Assembly (NCBI GenBank): GCA_910589145.1
Contig: CAJUSD010000005.1
Span: 1 to 64,000, forward strand
Length of the DNA stretch: 64,000 bases
Reading direction: 5' to 3'
From: an uncultured Oscillospiraceae bacterium
Lineage (GTDB): Bacteria > Bacillota > Clostridia > Oscillospirales > Ruminococcaceae
This document shows, piece by piece, positions 17,057 to 27,008 of the stretch (position 1 is its first letter; every line of letters begins with the position of its first letter). The notes beneath the pieces are model-generated. The model made no database searches. It was not told the DNA's origin and worked only from the letters and a program-made list of their open reading frames with translations. Made by a program: the position numbers and the translations under genes.

Positions 17057-18862
17057 TTAACGGGTGCCAATATAATTTGCTGGATTTTTAACCGAACCAT
17101 AGCTTCTGAACTCGATATGTAAATGCGGTCCAGTAGCATTACCGGTTTGGCCGACAGCAGCAATTGTCTGACCCTGATTTACTTTTTGCCCAGGGGTGAC
17201 ATATAAAGCGCTGCTATGGAGATACCAAGTCTGTAAACCGCCGCCGTGATCAATAACGATGTACTTTCCGTAACCGCCTCTCTGTTGAGCAACAACAACA
17301 GTACCTGAAGCGACAGCATAAATAGGTGTACCAGTAGAGGTAGCAATATCCATACCGGTATGTCCCCAATATCCATATAAGCCACAGCTAACATATCCGC
17401 CAGAACCACCGACAGGCCAAATATAGCCGTTGCTGACAGCAGAGCCTCCTGAAAGAGGAGTAGATGGCGAGATATAAGAGGAATAAGACCGGCTTGAAGC
17501 AGTCATAGCTCCAACAATAACTTCCTGGTCAACAGGTTCAACAAGGGTTTCAGTTGAAATGACATTTCTTTCAGAAACCATACCATTTATATAGACAACT
17601 TCTTCTTCAACCTCTCTAAGCCCATTTTCACCAGTAGAAACGACCTTTGAATAACTGGAGTAGTACTTGCTGTCAGGGGTTTTGTTAATTTTAAAGGGAA
17701 TTTCTTCGGTATAGGTTTTAGTATAGGTGGCTTTCACCCCAAGGAGAGGAACAGACTTGCTGATAAGAACTTCCTGTCCAATCAGAAGTTTGGTATCAAT
17801 ACCAGGATTTAGTTCCCGTAAGCTTGCAAGACTGATTCCATTGCTTCGGGCAATCGTAATAGGAGCATCGCCGGCTTGGGCGATATAAATTTTTTCTCCC
17901 TCTACCTCGGAGGAGATGTATTCCTCAATGTTGTTCAGCTCCACCACAGAGGAAACTGGATAAAGTCCCTGACGAACCTTAATTTTTGAGGTAAATTCAA
18001 CTTTCGCGTCAGGATATTCTTCTAAATAAGGTTCCTTCAGCGATTCTAAAAGCATCATCATAGATTGGCCGTCGGTTGTTGCGCCGATAAAGTCGTCGTC
18101 AATGTATAATCCATCGGCCTGAATGATTTCGTTGCCGGAGGCTTGAATAATCTGGTCAGCCAGTGTAAAAGAATCAGAAAGCTCTTGATTGTCCGCCACA
18201 CACAGCGTAAATTTGGGTACTGCGTCCAAAGGTTGTTGGTATTCCTCATAGATCATGCGGTCACGCATCATCTGTTTAGCGTCATCAAATATACGTTCAT
18301 CGGTAATATATCCGATATTTTTCCCGTCGTATTCTACAGAGAGAACAAACGGCAGAGATGTAAAATACCGAATCGTACCAATCAGCACCCCAATCGCCAT
18401 AACTGGACAGACATAATTGAGAATAGTAGCAGTGAGCTTCCAAAGATATTTTAAGCTGAACAAAGCAGCGGCACCGGGACGGAAAGTTTTAACTTTCGTT
18501 TCACCGGCAATGCCGGGCGCATCTGTCGGAAGGGGTTTCCACCAAATCGCACGGTATTCCTCACGCATCCGGCGGAAAGACACAGCAAAGCCTGTCTCTC
18601 TCAGGGAAGCACGAGTTTTTACGAGCCAATAGCGGGCTTTTTCCTCCATACGCTTGCCGAATAAAAGGGCAGAGTCCAAAATATGGCTTTGCATACGAAT
18701 CAAAAGATTCAGAAGGAAAGCTCCGGTTTCAAAAGATATATGAAAAAAGAACTGGCTTACAGTTGTCCAAAGCTGCCCCAGCCAGACACTAACGGAAGAA
18801 TTCTGATTACTGGAATCATCTGAATGTCCATCCGTAGCGTTGGTCTGGCTTAAAGAACTCAT
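17057..18862 (-). CDS. LysM-G5-M23 cell wall endopeptidase
   Basis: A 601-residue membrane-anchored peptidoglycan hydrolase. A long cytoplasmic or amphipathic N-terminus leads to a membrane helix (AIGVLIGTIRYF region, about residue 165), then a LysM domain (IYIAQAGDAPITIARSNGIS), a G5 domain (from VKATYTKTYTEEIPF to about VDQEVIVG) and an M23 peptidase with zinc ligands in HTGMDIA and HLHIEF. It cuts peptide crosslinks in the wall. The start at 18862 is supported by AAGGAG 9 bp upstream; earlier in-frame starts overlap that site. Confidence 0.9.
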   Translation of the reverse strand: MSSLSQTNATDGHSDDSSNQNSSVSVWLGQLWTTVSQFFFHISFETGAFLLNLLIRMQSHILDSALLFGKRMEEKARYWLVKTRASLRETGFAVSFRRMREEYRAIWWKPLPTDAPGIAGETKVKTFRPGAAALFSLKYLWKLTATILNYVCPVMAIGVLIGTIRYFTSLPFVLSVEYDGKNIGYITDERIFDDAKQMMRDRMIYEEYQQPLDAVPKFTLCVADNQELSDSFTLADQIIQASGNEIIQADGLYIDDDFIGATTDGQSMMMLLESLKEPYLEEYPDAKVEFTSKIKVRQGLYPVSSVVELNNIEEYISSEVEGEKIYIAQAGDAPITIARSNGISLASLRELNPGIDTKLLIGQEVLISKSVPLLGVKATYTKTYTEEIPFKINKTPDSKYYSSYSKVVSTGENGLREVEEEVVYINGMVSERNVISTETLVEPVDQEVIVGAMTASSRSYSSYISPSTPLSGGSAVSNGYIWPVGGSGGYVSCGLYGYWGHTGMDIATSTGTPIYAVASGTVVVAQQRGGYGKYIVIDHGGGLQTWYLHSSALYVTPGQKVNQGQTIAAVGQTGNATGPHLHIEFRSYGSVKNPANYIGTR

Positions 18863-18962
18863 GGCTATCATCTCCTTTACAATTCCCTTTGTCAAATTGT
18901 TAAAAGCCCGGCGGATAAAAACTGAAACTTGATCCGGCGGAACTTAAACCTATATCAGTTAT

Positions 18963-18991
18963 ATTATACCGTTTTTTTCTTCAAATTGCAA
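18963..18991 (-). promoter_or_regulatory. promoter of the M23 peptidase gene
   Basis: TTGCAA (18986-18991), 17-bp spacer, TATAAT (18963-18968) on the minus strand, about 100 bp before the start codon. Confidence 0.65.
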
Positions 18992-19094
18992 CCCCAAGCC
19001 TTTATTCTGAATGACGCCAATTGAAATTCACCATATTTTTCAAAAAATCTATTAATTTTTATTGAACACGCACAAATAATAAAATCATTCAACA

Positions 19095-19215
19095 TTGGGG
19101 CGCTGAACATATCAAGTCTTCCAAAATCTTTTTAGAGGGAAGGAAAATAGTGGAAGACAAAGTTGAAAGGGAAATAGGAGGGTATGTATAGGACGGATAA
19201 AACGCTGCGCCCCAA
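19095..19215 (+). other. nested inverted repeats, possible structured RNA
   Basis: An outer pair (TTGGGGCGC at 19095-19103, GCGCCCCAA at 19207-19215) encloses an inner pair (GTCTTCCA at 19116-19123, TGGAAGAC at 19151-19158). Both are perfect. They lie in a 420-bp interval between two minus-strand genes. No known RNA family was recognised. Confidence 0.35.
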
Positions 19216-19333
19216 CGATGAATTTAATTTAGAATACCAAAATTTGACGGATAAAATAATAGAAAATTATGAACAAAAATGGCGAACTATCTGTTTTCTG
19301 TGTGAAGGGGCAGGAGAACACTCTCCGAAATAG
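19184..19333 (+). CDS. possible small protein
   Basis: An open frame of 49 codons starting at ATG 19184 (MYRTDKTLRPNDEFNLEYQN...). It has a protein-like charged composition and an AGGAGG one base before the ATG, which is too close for efficient initiation. Its end overlaps the 3' end of the convergent rluA-family gene by 47 bp. It resembles nothing I know and may be chance. Confidence 0.25.
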   Translation: MYRTDKTLRPNDEFNLEYQNLTDKIIENYEQKWRTICFLCEGAGEHSPK

Positions 19334-20243
19334 AAGTTTCCTCCATGACACGGACAAATTCTCCCTCCCATGGACGGCTGAACTCCATCCATTCCTTTGT
19401 AATTGGATGGCAAAAGCGAATTCGATAGCATCGAAGCATCTGCCGTGAAGTTAATGTAAGGCTTCCCCCATATAGATCATCCCCCGCAAGAGGATGCCCA
19501 ATAGAGGAGCAATGAACCCGTATTTGATGCGTCCGGCCTGTTGCAATCCACACGCGCAGAAGTGTATGGCCCTCCACAGCTCCTGAATACTTTTCCAGGT
19601 CCACTTTCCCATAGGCCACTGTCTGATATCGGGTGTGAGCTGTCTGGGCACCCTTCTCGCCGTCCTTTGCAGGAAGACGTAAAGTAGATGTTTCATTTAA
19701 TCTGCGAATAGGAGTATCAATCATTCCTTCTGATTTGTCAAACTCCCCCTCAGTCAATGCCAAATATTCTTTTTCTAGTTTTCCATTCAGTTGAGAAGAA
19801 ACGTACTCATTTTTTGCGATTACTGTCAATCCAGTGGTATCCTTATCCAAACGGTTTACCTGACGAAAAGGAATAGAAAGCTGATGGGTAAGGCAGTAAT
19901 GTGCAAAGACATTTGCAAGTGTGTCCTGCCTGTGCCGCTGGGAGGGATGGCAGGGCATAGAGGCAGGCTTATCATATATAAGGAGATCGTCATCGTCATA
20001 GATAATTTCGGCTGGAAGATCAGAGGGCGGTTCGCTGCCGATTTCATCTGCCAGTTCCAAGCGAAGGATATCCCCTGTCTGAAGTTTGTCAACCGTCCGG
20101 GTATGTTTTCCATTTAATAAAAGCCCTGTTGGAGATTTTTTCAGTTTGGTAAGAACCCGGCTGGAATAATGATGGCAGCGCAGATAAGCTTCTACAGTCC
20201 ACCCCATATGTGCATCGCTGATTTCATAGGAGTATACCCTCAT
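19287..20243 (-). CDS. RluA-family pseudouridine synthase
   Basis: A 318-residue RNA modification enzyme. The catalytic aspartate is in NRLDKDTTGL, and the C-terminal family motif RTHQIRVHCSSIGHPLAGDD is intact. An S4-like N-terminal region is present (SSRVLTKLKKSPTGLLLNGK). The start at 20243 is fixed by AGGAGG with 7-bp spacing; the longer in-frame extension has no ribosome binding site. A promoter-like CTTGTA-N17-TATAAT lies about 50 bp upstream. Which rRNA or tRNA uridine it modifies is unknown. Confidence 0.92.
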   Translation of the reverse strand: MRVYSYEISDAHMGWTVEAYLRCHHYSSRVLTKLKKSPTGLLLNGKHTRTVDKLQTGDILRLELADEIGSEPPSDLPAEIIYDDDDLLIYDKPASMPCHPSQRHRQDTLANVFAHYCLTHQLSIPFRQVNRLDKDTTGLTVIAKNEYVSSQLNGKLEKEYLALTEGEFDKSEGMIDTPIRRLNETSTLRLPAKDGEKGAQTAHTRYQTVAYGKVDLEKYSGAVEGHTLLRVWIATGRTHQIRVHCSSIGHPLAGDDLYGGSLTLTSRQMLRCYRIRFCHPITKEWMEFSRPWEGEFVRVMEETSISESVLLPLHTENR

Positions 20244-20362
20244 ACAAAATCCTCCTGTATCGCCAAATGATTTTGTGCTGTTTCTTACCAGATTATAGCA
20301 CATTTTTCCAGAGATACAAGAACAAGTATTACAATTTATGGAAAATAACATTTATTATATTT

Positions 20363-20851
20363 TTAGATAGAATGTTCCGGCTCTGAAAAACCTGCTAAAT
20401 GAAAAATACTTTTGGCAGCAAATACAGCCGCCTGTATTTGCTGTTTCCCAACATCTCCCCAATTCAAAAGTTCTGCCGCCTGTTTGGGGGAAACCAAAAT
20501 TCTTTCATAAGTTCTTCCTGTGTCGGGATCGGGACGATTATCGCCAATTCTTGTGATTGCAGCTGCCATTCTTACTTGGGCATAGGGCGGAATATTATTT
20601 TGTTCATCAACCAGTTGATAACCAATCATAACAATATTACAAATCGAAACATTTACCTCTTCATCCAATTCTCTTTTTAAGGTATCCTCTATGCCGCTAT
20701 CCCCTTGTTCTGGTTTACCACCAGGAAGGGAATAATTTTCTCCGTCCTTTTTCAGTAATATCTTCCCATCTTTTGAAAACACGATTCCGTAAACCTGTTT
20801 TATAGGCAGTTCAGGAGAAACTTCCCCATCCATCCATTTATAAACGCTCAT
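20363..20851 (-). CDS. Nudix hydrolase
   Basis: A 162-residue protein with the Nudix box GGKPEQGDSGIEDTLKREL followed by DEEV; the glutamate that normally follows the second glycine is Asp, while the REUxEE core is intact. I place the start at 20851 (MSVYKWMDGE) because GAGGTG lies 7-8 bp upstream. It stands alone between the rluA-family gene and a DUF4261 gene. Confidence 0.85.
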   Translation of the reverse strand: MSVYKWMDGEVSPELPIKQVYGIVFSKDGKILLKKDGENYSLPGGKPEQGDSGIEDTLKRELDEEVNVSICNIVMIGYQLVDEQNNIPPYAQVRMAAAITRIGDNRPDPDTGRTYERILVSPKQAAELLNWGDVGKQQIQAAVFAAKSIFHLAGFSEPEHSI

Positions 20852-20948
20852 TAATATACACCTCATTATAAAGACGGCGCATCGCTTTATATATTTTGAT
20901 GAATCATTCTGCAAACTGACCTTTAGCAGTACCATTCTAAAAAGGGAA

Positions 20949-20984
20949 AATAACCGCCGCTTCTGAGAGCTTTAGGTGGTTATT
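20949..20984 (-). terminator. terminator of the DUF4261 gene
   Basis: Arms AATAACCACC and GGCGGTTATT (one mismatch) followed on the minus strand by TTCCCTTTTT, 30 bp after the stop codon. Confidence 0.6.
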
Positions 20985-21015
20985 CTTGTTAATAAAAATT
21001 TTATTTTGTGGACTT

Positions 21016-21903
21016 CTATTCCCTATTGCCAGCGGCATATTCATTCATAAAAATATCAACCACCTCTCTGGCAGGCTGAATGAGGGAATTTTCATAACTG
21101 CACTTCCATTGTATTTCCTGACTTAATTCGCCCTCTGCCACCCCATCAATAGGATCGTCCTGTTTAATAGGATTATCGTTATTTAGAATATAGGCAGCAG
21201 TACAATAGGCGTGGTTGACTACCCAATTGGGATCCATTCCATGAAAATGATACTGCAAATCAGGCAAAAATAAAGTACCCATCCCTATAGTATCCACTAC
21301 CATGTCATTGGTTCCCTGGATATTAAAAAATCGTGCATTGACTGCAAACCTGACAAAGCGGCTTCCGCCGCCCTGATAATTTCTGATATCATCAGCTAAA
21401 ATCAGTTTTCCGGAATGATGGAAATAAACTGCCTCACAGTCAGGATACAGCTCTACCAACGCATCCAGAAAGTCCATATCCAGTTCTGCCCGTTCCCCAG
21501 CTGAGAGGGCTGCCGCCATCATATCTGTTGCAACTACCTGAAATTTACATTCTGATAAAATACGTTCCCGGTCATTCAAACAATCCCACATCTGGCTGCG
21601 CTGAAAGGGATCAATAGAGTTCCCGTCGAAGCCAGTACAGCTGGTAATCATAACCTGGGGAGGAACAACCGCATCCTTATACTGGCATAAATACTTTTTG
21701 ACGGATATTCCCGCACCCTTTTCCCCTTCATACCAAAAACATTCAATTTCCCCTAAATGTTTTTCGATTACTTGAACCAGTCTTTCCCTTTCTGGAATAG
21801 CGGCTGGTTCTTTCATCAGCAGAGCAATGATAAATACAGCTCCTGGCCGCTCCTTTTGGGATAAGTCCTGCTTAAATATTTCCTTATTTTTACTGCTGCC
21901 CAT
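21016..21903 (-). CDS. DUF4261 domain-containing protein
   Basis: A 295-residue cytosolic protein that I assign to DUF4261 from the GAVFIIALLMKEP start, the long central region and the C-terminal NARFFNIQGTNDMVVDTIG segment. The family is found in many bacteria, often near immunity-type or stress genes, but has no proven activity. The ATG is preceded by GAAAGGAG. Both flanks carry AATAACC-type terminator hairpins. Confidence 0.7.
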   Translation of the reverse strand: MGSSKNKEIFKQDLSQKERPGAVFIIALLMKEPAAIPERERLVQVIEKHLGEIECFWYEGEKGAGISVKKYLCQYKDAVVPPQVMITSCTGFDGNSIDPFQRSQMWDCLNDRERILSECKFQVVATDMMAAALSAGERAELDMDFLDALVELYPDCEAVYFHHSGKLILADDIRNYQGGGSRFVRFAVNARFFNIQGTNDMVVDTIGMGTLFLPDLQYHFHGMDPNWVVNHAYCTAAYILNNDNPIKQDDPIDGVAEGELSQEIQWKCSYENSLIQPAREVVDIFMNEYAAGNRE

Positions 21904-21973
21904 TTTTGATGAACTCCTTTCATTTTGGTTTTACGAATCTGCTTTCATATAAAAATTGAATGCAAATAATAAA

Positions 21974-22019
21974 AAGAAATAACCGTCCATATTTATCATA
22001 ATAGTAACGGTTATTTCTT
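21974..22019. terminator. hairpin terminator with AAGAAATAACCGT arms
   Basis: Perfect 13-bp arms (21974-21986 and 22007-22019). On the minus strand they are followed by TTTTTATT. The same 13-bp arms form the terminator at 56783-56824. Confidence 0.65.
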
Positions 22020-22200
22020 CAATGGAATTGCTGGATAAAAGGAAAACAAAATCCCCAAAAAATTAATAAATTTATCCTCTTATAAAAAAGGGGGAAACAT
22101 CTGTCTGGTTCTTTGCCTGTTTTTATTGTACCTAATTTTCTTAATTGTTTAAAATATATATAAATTTACCTGCTTTTAATACTTACCAAGCCTTCACATA

Positions 22201-23352
22201 TTAAACGCCAAAGACCTCTTTTGCTTTTTCCATCCGCTGAATGACATGGACACCAAAGGGGCAGTTGCTTTCACAGCTCCCGCATGCAAGGCAGTCCCTG
22301 CCATGGGCAGAAAGTGCTGCATAATGTTGGCGGACAGTATCTGGTATAGAATCATGAATCAAAGCCAAATCCAAAAACTTATTGACCTGTGCAATGTCGA
22401 TCTGTGCAGGGCATGGCAGGCAATGATTGCAATACATACATTTCCCCTGCATAGAGTATTTAGGGGTAGCGGAAAGGATCTTTGCATAATCCTTTTCTTT
22501 CTCCGGCAAATCAAAATACTCCGCCGATATCTCCAACTGTTTCAAAGAAGAAATCCCTGCCAATACGCTGCAAACGGCCGGACGGGTCAGAGCGTAGTGG
22601 AAGCATTGTCCTGCTGTCAAAGCAAAGCCGAATGGAGAAGCCTTTTCATTCAGCAGCATTCCAGCGCCTAAACTTTTCATTACTGTAATGCCTACCCCCA
22701 AGGTCTCGCAGGTACGGTAAAGTTCTGCCCGCACTGGATTTGGGCCGGAAAGCACAGGGCTTTGGAATGTATCCTTTACAAAAAGATCGTCACAGAGCGT
22801 ATCTTCTGGCAGCAAATCATATGCTGGATTCAAACTGAACATTAACACATCTATTAAACCTGTTTTGACTGCCCGCAAAGCTACCCTGGGATTATGGGAA
22901 CTCATACCGATAGCACGAATGGTTCCTTTGGACTTCAGCTCTTTAGCATATTCAATGATCGGTCCCCCGAAAACCATTTCAAAATCCTCGTCACTGTCTA
23001 CATAGTGTATCATGCCAATATCTACGTAATCCGTTTGAAGCCGTTTCATAAAATCTTCAAAAAACGCCCGGCATTGGGCAATATCACGGCTGCGTATGTA
23101 CTGGCCGTTCTCCCAGCAGGCCCCAATATGCCCCTGCAAAACTGCCTGATCCCTGCGCCCAGCCAAGGCGCGGCCTAAATCAGTACGGACTTGGGGCTCT
23201 GACATAAACATATCAAAAATATTGATTCCCTGTTGCAGCGCCCCATGGATAAGGGGTTCAATTTCTTCATATGGTTTCCCCTGCAGATGCTCACAGCCGA
23301 AACCGATCTGGCTGACCTTGATACCGGTTCTTCCTAATGTTTTATACTCCAT
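22201..23352 (-). CDS. aldo/keto reductase with C-terminal 4Fe-4S domain
   Basis: A 383-residue paralogue of the protein at 1839-3014. The reductase domain begins YKTLGRTGIKVSQIGFG, and the tail holds two cysteine clusters, CMYCNHCLPCPAQIDI and CLACGSCESNCPFGV, enough for two 4Fe-4S centres. It probably catalyses a ferredoxin-linked carbonyl reduction in the cytoplasm. The canonical catalytic Tyr region is divergent (NIFDMFMSEPQ), so activity on ordinary carbonyls is uncertain. Confidence 0.87.
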   Translation of the reverse strand: MEYKTLGRTGIKVSQIGFGCEHLQGKPYEEIEPLIHGALQQGINIFDMFMSEPQVRTDLGRALAGRRDQAVLQGHIGACWENGQYIRSRDIAQCRAFFEDFMKRLQTDYVDIGMIHYVDSDEDFEMVFGGPIIEYAKELKSKGTIRAIGMSSHNPRVALRAVKTGLIDVLMFSLNPAYDLLPEDTLCDDLFVKDTFQSPVLSGPNPVRAELYRTCETLGVGITVMKSLGAGMLLNEKASPFGFALTAGQCFHYALTRPAVCSVLAGISSLKQLEISAEYFDLPEKEKDYAKILSATPKYSMQGKCMYCNHCLPCPAQIDIAQVNKFLDLALIHDSIPDTVRQHYAALSAHGRDCLACGSCESNCPFGVHVIQRMEKAKEVFGV

Positions 23353-23475
23353 TGTAGCTTGTGCCCCTTTCTATACTTTCTGTCTGGAATAGAGACTGCT
23401 GTAAAACCATTATAATTTATTATTAGCAATTATACAATCCCTATCTTAACATATGTTCGATAAAAGGCCAAAAAG

Positions 23476-23521
23476 AAAAAAGGATACTGGTTTAAAAATT
23501 CCTTTATCCAGCACCCTTTTT
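23476..23521 (-). terminator. terminator between gdhA and the reductase gene
   Basis: An imperfect hairpin (AAAAGGATACTGG with CCAGCACCCTTTT) about 40 bp after the gdhA stop, with T-runs on both strands. Confidence 0.55.
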
Positions 23522-23559
23522 CAATTGCTTTATATTTAGAAACAACCCAATCTATGTAA

Positions 23560-24909
23560 TTAACAAATGCCTTGCCATTTCATAGCGTCAGCAACCTTTG
23601 CAAAGCCAGCAATATTAGCCCCAGCCAAAAGATTATCCTTCATGCCATATTTTTGAGCGGCATCATAAATGTTATGGAAAATTGCGACCATAATATCATG
23701 GAGCTTCTTATCCACTTCTTCAAAAGTCCAAGAATATCTCATGGAATTTTGGCACATCTCCAGGCCGGAAGTAGCCACACCGCCTGCGTTGGCAGCCTTT
23801 GCAGGTGCAAACAGTACGCCGCTTTTCTGGAATATTTCAACTGCTCCAGGAGTACTGGGCATATTTGCGCCTTCCGCCACAGCAAAGCAGCCGTTTGCAA
23901 TCAGCTTTTTGGCCGCATCTTCATCCAGTTCATTTTGAGTTGCGCAAGGAAGGGCAATATCGCAGGGAATACTCCAAATACCGCTGCATCCCTCTGTATA
24001 GGCTGCACCGCTTACACGCTCTGCATATTCCTTAATCCGGCCCCGTTCCACTTCTTTAATCTGCTTCACAACATCCAGCTTTATGCCATTGGGATCGTGA
24101 ATGTAGCCAGAGGAATCGGACAGGGCAACTACTTTCGCGCCCATCGTTTGGGCTTTCTGGGCAGCATAAATAGCCACATTTCCAGAACCAGAAATCACAA
24201 TTACCTTTCCGTCCATTGTTTCGTTTTTCATACAGGAGATCATTTCCTGAGTCAAATAAAGCAATCCATATCCTGTTGCCTCTGTGCGCACCAGGGAACC
24301 GCCATAGCTAAGCCCCTTTCCGGTAAGAACACCGGTAAATTCATCACGGATTCTCTTATACTGGCCAAAGAGATAACCAACTTCCCGCGCACCAACACCA
24401 ATATCCCCTGCGGGAACGTCGGTATTCTCCCCAATATGGCGTTGAAGTTCAGTCATAAAGCTCTGGCAAAAGCGCATCACTTCTCTATCAGATTTACCCT
24501 TGGGGTCAAAATCCGAACCCCCTTTGCCGCCGCCCATAGGCAGGCCGGTCAGGCTATTTTTAAAAGTTTGTTCAAAGCCTAAAAATTTGATAATGGAGGC
24601 GTTTACCGAAGGATGAAGCCGCAGGCCGCCCTTGTAAGGCCCAATAGCAGAATTAAACTGGCAGCGGAATCCACGGTTAACCTGTACTTTACCTGCATCG
24701 TCAACCCAGGGCACACGGAACATTACAAAGCGCTCTGGCTCCACAATCCGCTCTAAAATACCATTTTTTTCAATAGAAGGGTCCTGCTCCACAACTGCTT
24801 CCAAGGACTCCAGAACTTCCCTTACTGCCTGAAGAAATTCTGGTTCCCCAGCGTTTCTCTTTGCCGCTGTTTCATAGACCCGGTTCACATATTCTGTATG
24901 AAAGCCCAT
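23560..24909 (-). CDS. gdhA: NADP-specific glutamate dehydrogenase
   Basis: A 449-residue enzyme making glutamate from 2-oxoglutarate and ammonia. Family motifs include GPYKGGLRLHPSVN with the following FLGFEQ, the active-site LPMGGGKGG and the nucleotide-binding GSGNVA. The start at 24909 (MGFHTEYVN) is 10 bp after GGAG; a GTG 9 bp earlier overlaps the ribosome binding site. It is monocistronic with its own strong promoter. Confidence 0.95.
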   Translation of the reverse strand: MGFHTEYVNRVYETAAKRNAGEPEFLQAVREVLESLEAVVEQDPSIEKNGILERIVEPERFVMFRVPWVDDAGKVQVNRGFRCQFNSAIGPYKGGLRLHPSVNASIIKFLGFEQTFKNSLTGLPMGGGKGGSDFDPKGKSDREVMRFCQSFMTELQRHIGENTDVPAGDIGVGAREVGYLFGQYKRIRDEFTGVLTGKGLSYGGSLVRTEATGYGLLYLTQEMISCMKNETMDGKVIVISGSGNVAIYAAQKAQTMGAKVVALSDSSGYIHDPNGIKLDVVKQIKEVERGRIKEYAERVSGAAYTEGCSGIWSIPCDIALPCATQNELDEDAAKKLIANGCFAVAEGANMPSTPGAVEIFQKSGVLFAPAKAANAGGVATSGLEMCQNSMRYSWTFEEVDKKLHDIMVAIFHNIYDAAQKYGMKDNLLAGANIAGFAKVADAMKWQGIC

Positions 24910-24947
24910 ATTCGCCACACTCCATTTCTGTGATTTAAATCGTTATC

Positions 24948-24976
24948 ATTATATACCCTTAAAGGCATTTTTGCAA
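24948..24976 (-). promoter_or_regulatory. promoter of gdhA
   Basis: TTGCAA (24971-24976), 17-bp spacer, TATAAT (24948-24953) on the minus strand, about 40 bp before the start. Confidence 0.7.
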
Positions 24977-25177
24977 GAGAGTTTTGAAAAAATTTCGTAA
25001 TTTTGACATTTTAAACGAAAATCGAGATTAAAACAACGGATAATTAACTTTGTCCTGCAAAATTTATATATTCTTCTTGTCCACCCTCATTAATAAAACA
25101 GATATTATATACAAAAACGGATGCAAAACCACCTGTATTTTTACCTAAATAAATTTATATGATGTTTATCTTCCATA

Positions 25178-26995
25178 TCATAACTGCTGTTCAGCGGCAT
25201 CCATATCCCGGTAAAATTCCGCCTGGGCCATATACATTTTATAGTATTCCCCATTCAATGCAATCAGCTCTTCATGGGAGCCTTTCTCACAAATTACCCC
25301 ATTGGACAAAACCATAATCCAATCACAAAACCGGCAGCTTGACATCCTATGAGAAATATAAACGGCGCTTCTTCCTTTCACCAGTTCTGCAAAATGGGTA
25401 TAAATTTCATACTCTACCCTTGGGGAAAGCATCGCAGTAGGCTCATCCATAATAACCATCCCTGCATTTTTCAAAAGGACCCTGGCAATTGCAAGTTTCT
25501 GTTTTTCCCCACCGGATAATTCCTGGCCATTATCATACATAGTCTTTCCCAGATAGGAGCCAAGGCCGTTCGGCAGGGAGTGTATTTTACCATCCATCCC
25601 TGTTTTTTCGAGTACCTTCCAGATTTTTTCTTCTGGGAGCGGTTCCATAAAGCAGAGGTTGTTTTTTACAGTATCCTCCAGAATTTTAAAATCCTGAAAG
25701 ACTGCTGTTACAGCCTTCATATAATCGGAATACTGGATGGATGCAATATCCTGTCCGTTCCAGAAAATCTTTCCTTTTTCCGGCTGGTATAGGCGGAGGA
25801 GCAGCTTAACCAAAGTTGTTTTCCCGGAGCCGTTTTCGCCTACTAAAGCCACCTTTTCCCCTGGACGGATGCAAAAGGAAACGTCTTTTAAAGTATAATC
25901 CTGTGCGCCTGGGTATTTAAAGGAAACATGCTCAAACCTAATTTCCCCATGCCGGCAATCACTGTCTGCTAAAAGCTTTTGTTCCGGCTGGACAGCTTCA
26001 GGCGAGGACAGATAATCCATATAAGACCAATAAGCCTGAAGATAGGACATCGCTTGGCCGATTGTCATATAGTTTTCGACTGCCCGCAGAAGGGAAGCTT
26101 CAAAGGTGCGCACAACGTTTACACAGGAAACAAAATTAGCGGTCTGGATTGCCCCCATCCAGGTTAAACGCCCTAATTGCAGGAATGACAATCCTGTACC
26201 CAGGCCCAAAAGCAGGTTGGACAAAATCCCCACCATGGAAAAGTTCAGCACTGATTTCCGAATCCCCCGCAAATATGTAGAAGTGAGGGCTTTCATTTTA
26301 GCGACAATCCAATCCCCCATCGTATATAAACGAATTTCCTTTGCATAAGAAAAGTTAGTAGCCATTTCCTGGAAATAGGACAGTTTCCGCCCAATGGAAA
26401 CCAGTTCCTTGTCCCAGACCTGGAATTTTTTATCCCCTGCAACTGTATAGAGCCACAGGCTGACGACGCTGAAAACTAAAAGGGGAATAATTAACGTCCA
26501 GTGGATTTGGAACAGCAGTACTGACAGCACCAGCAGTTGGAGTACGCTAAACGACAATGCCTGCACACACCCCAGGACATTCTGAAAGTCCATATATTCT
26601 GCCTGTGTTGGATAAAAAATTTCCAAAGCCTTTTTCTGGGCCAGTGTTGTTTCAGGGTTTTCCAGGTTTTGATAGGAAAGGGAAATGGTTTTTTCCTGAA
26701 GTTCCAGCATAAGTTTATTTTTGATTTTCATTGTTTTTTCCCGGTCTGTTATCTTTAGTTTCCGGGCAATCAGGTAAAAAGCAAATTCGATTGCCCCCAT
26801 CAGGCACAGCCCCGTAAACGTCCCCCGGATGTCCAAACCTGTTTCCAGGCTGTCTATAATATAATATAGAAAATAAAAGCCATTAAGGGGATGTAGGGAG
26901 TTTAAAAGGATCATCAATGCTAAATTCCAAATAAACCCCTGGTCAATCTGTCCCATTTTGCAGTAAAGGCGAAATATATTCTTTATTTTCCTCAT
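25178..26995 (-). CDS. ABC exporter half-transporter, canonical ATPase
   Basis: A 605-residue fused membrane-ATPase half exporter. Six predicted helices in the first 310 residues are followed by an ATPase with Walker A GENGSGKTT, signature LSGGEKQK, Walker B MVIMDEPTA and switch His in SHRMSS. It follows its partner at 27009 with a 13-bp gap, so the two form a heterodimer. The start at 26995 has AGGGG 9-10 bp upstream. The substrate is unknown, but TetR control suggests a drug or peptide-like compound. Confidence 0.9.
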   Translation of the reverse strand: MRKIKNIFRLYCKMGQIDQGFIWNLALMILLNSLHPLNGFYFLYYIIDSLETGLDIRGTFTGLCLMGAIEFAFYLIARKLKITDREKTMKIKNKLMLELQEKTISLSYQNLENPETTLAQKKALEIFYPTQAEYMDFQNVLGCVQALSFSVLQLLVLSVLLFQIHWTLIIPLLVFSVVSLWLYTVAGDKKFQVWDKELVSIGRKLSYFQEMATNFSYAKEIRLYTMGDWIVAKMKALTSTYLRGIRKSVLNFSMVGILSNLLLGLGTGLSFLQLGRLTWMGAIQTANFVSCVNVVRTFEASLLRAVENYMTIGQAMSYLQAYWSYMDYLSSPEAVQPEQKLLADSDCRHGEIRFEHVSFKYPGAQDYTLKDVSFCIRPGEKVALVGENGSGKTTLVKLLLRLYQPEKGKIFWNGQDIASIQYSDYMKAVTAVFQDFKILEDTVKNNLCFMEPLPEEKIWKVLEKTGMDGKIHSLPNGLGSYLGKTMYDNGQELSGGEKQKLAIARVLLKNAGMVIMDEPTAMLSPRVEYEIYTHFAELVKGRSAVYISHRMSSCRFCDWIMVLSNGVICEKGSHEELIALNGEYYKMYMAQAEFYRDMDAAEQQL

Positions 26996-27008
26996 TATTG
27001 CTTTCCCC

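Noticed and set aside
23572..24582. A 336-codon open frame on the plus strand inside gdhA
   Set aside because: It is antisense to a clear gdhA gene, has no ribosome binding site or recognisable domain, and its codons are the shadow of the real frame.
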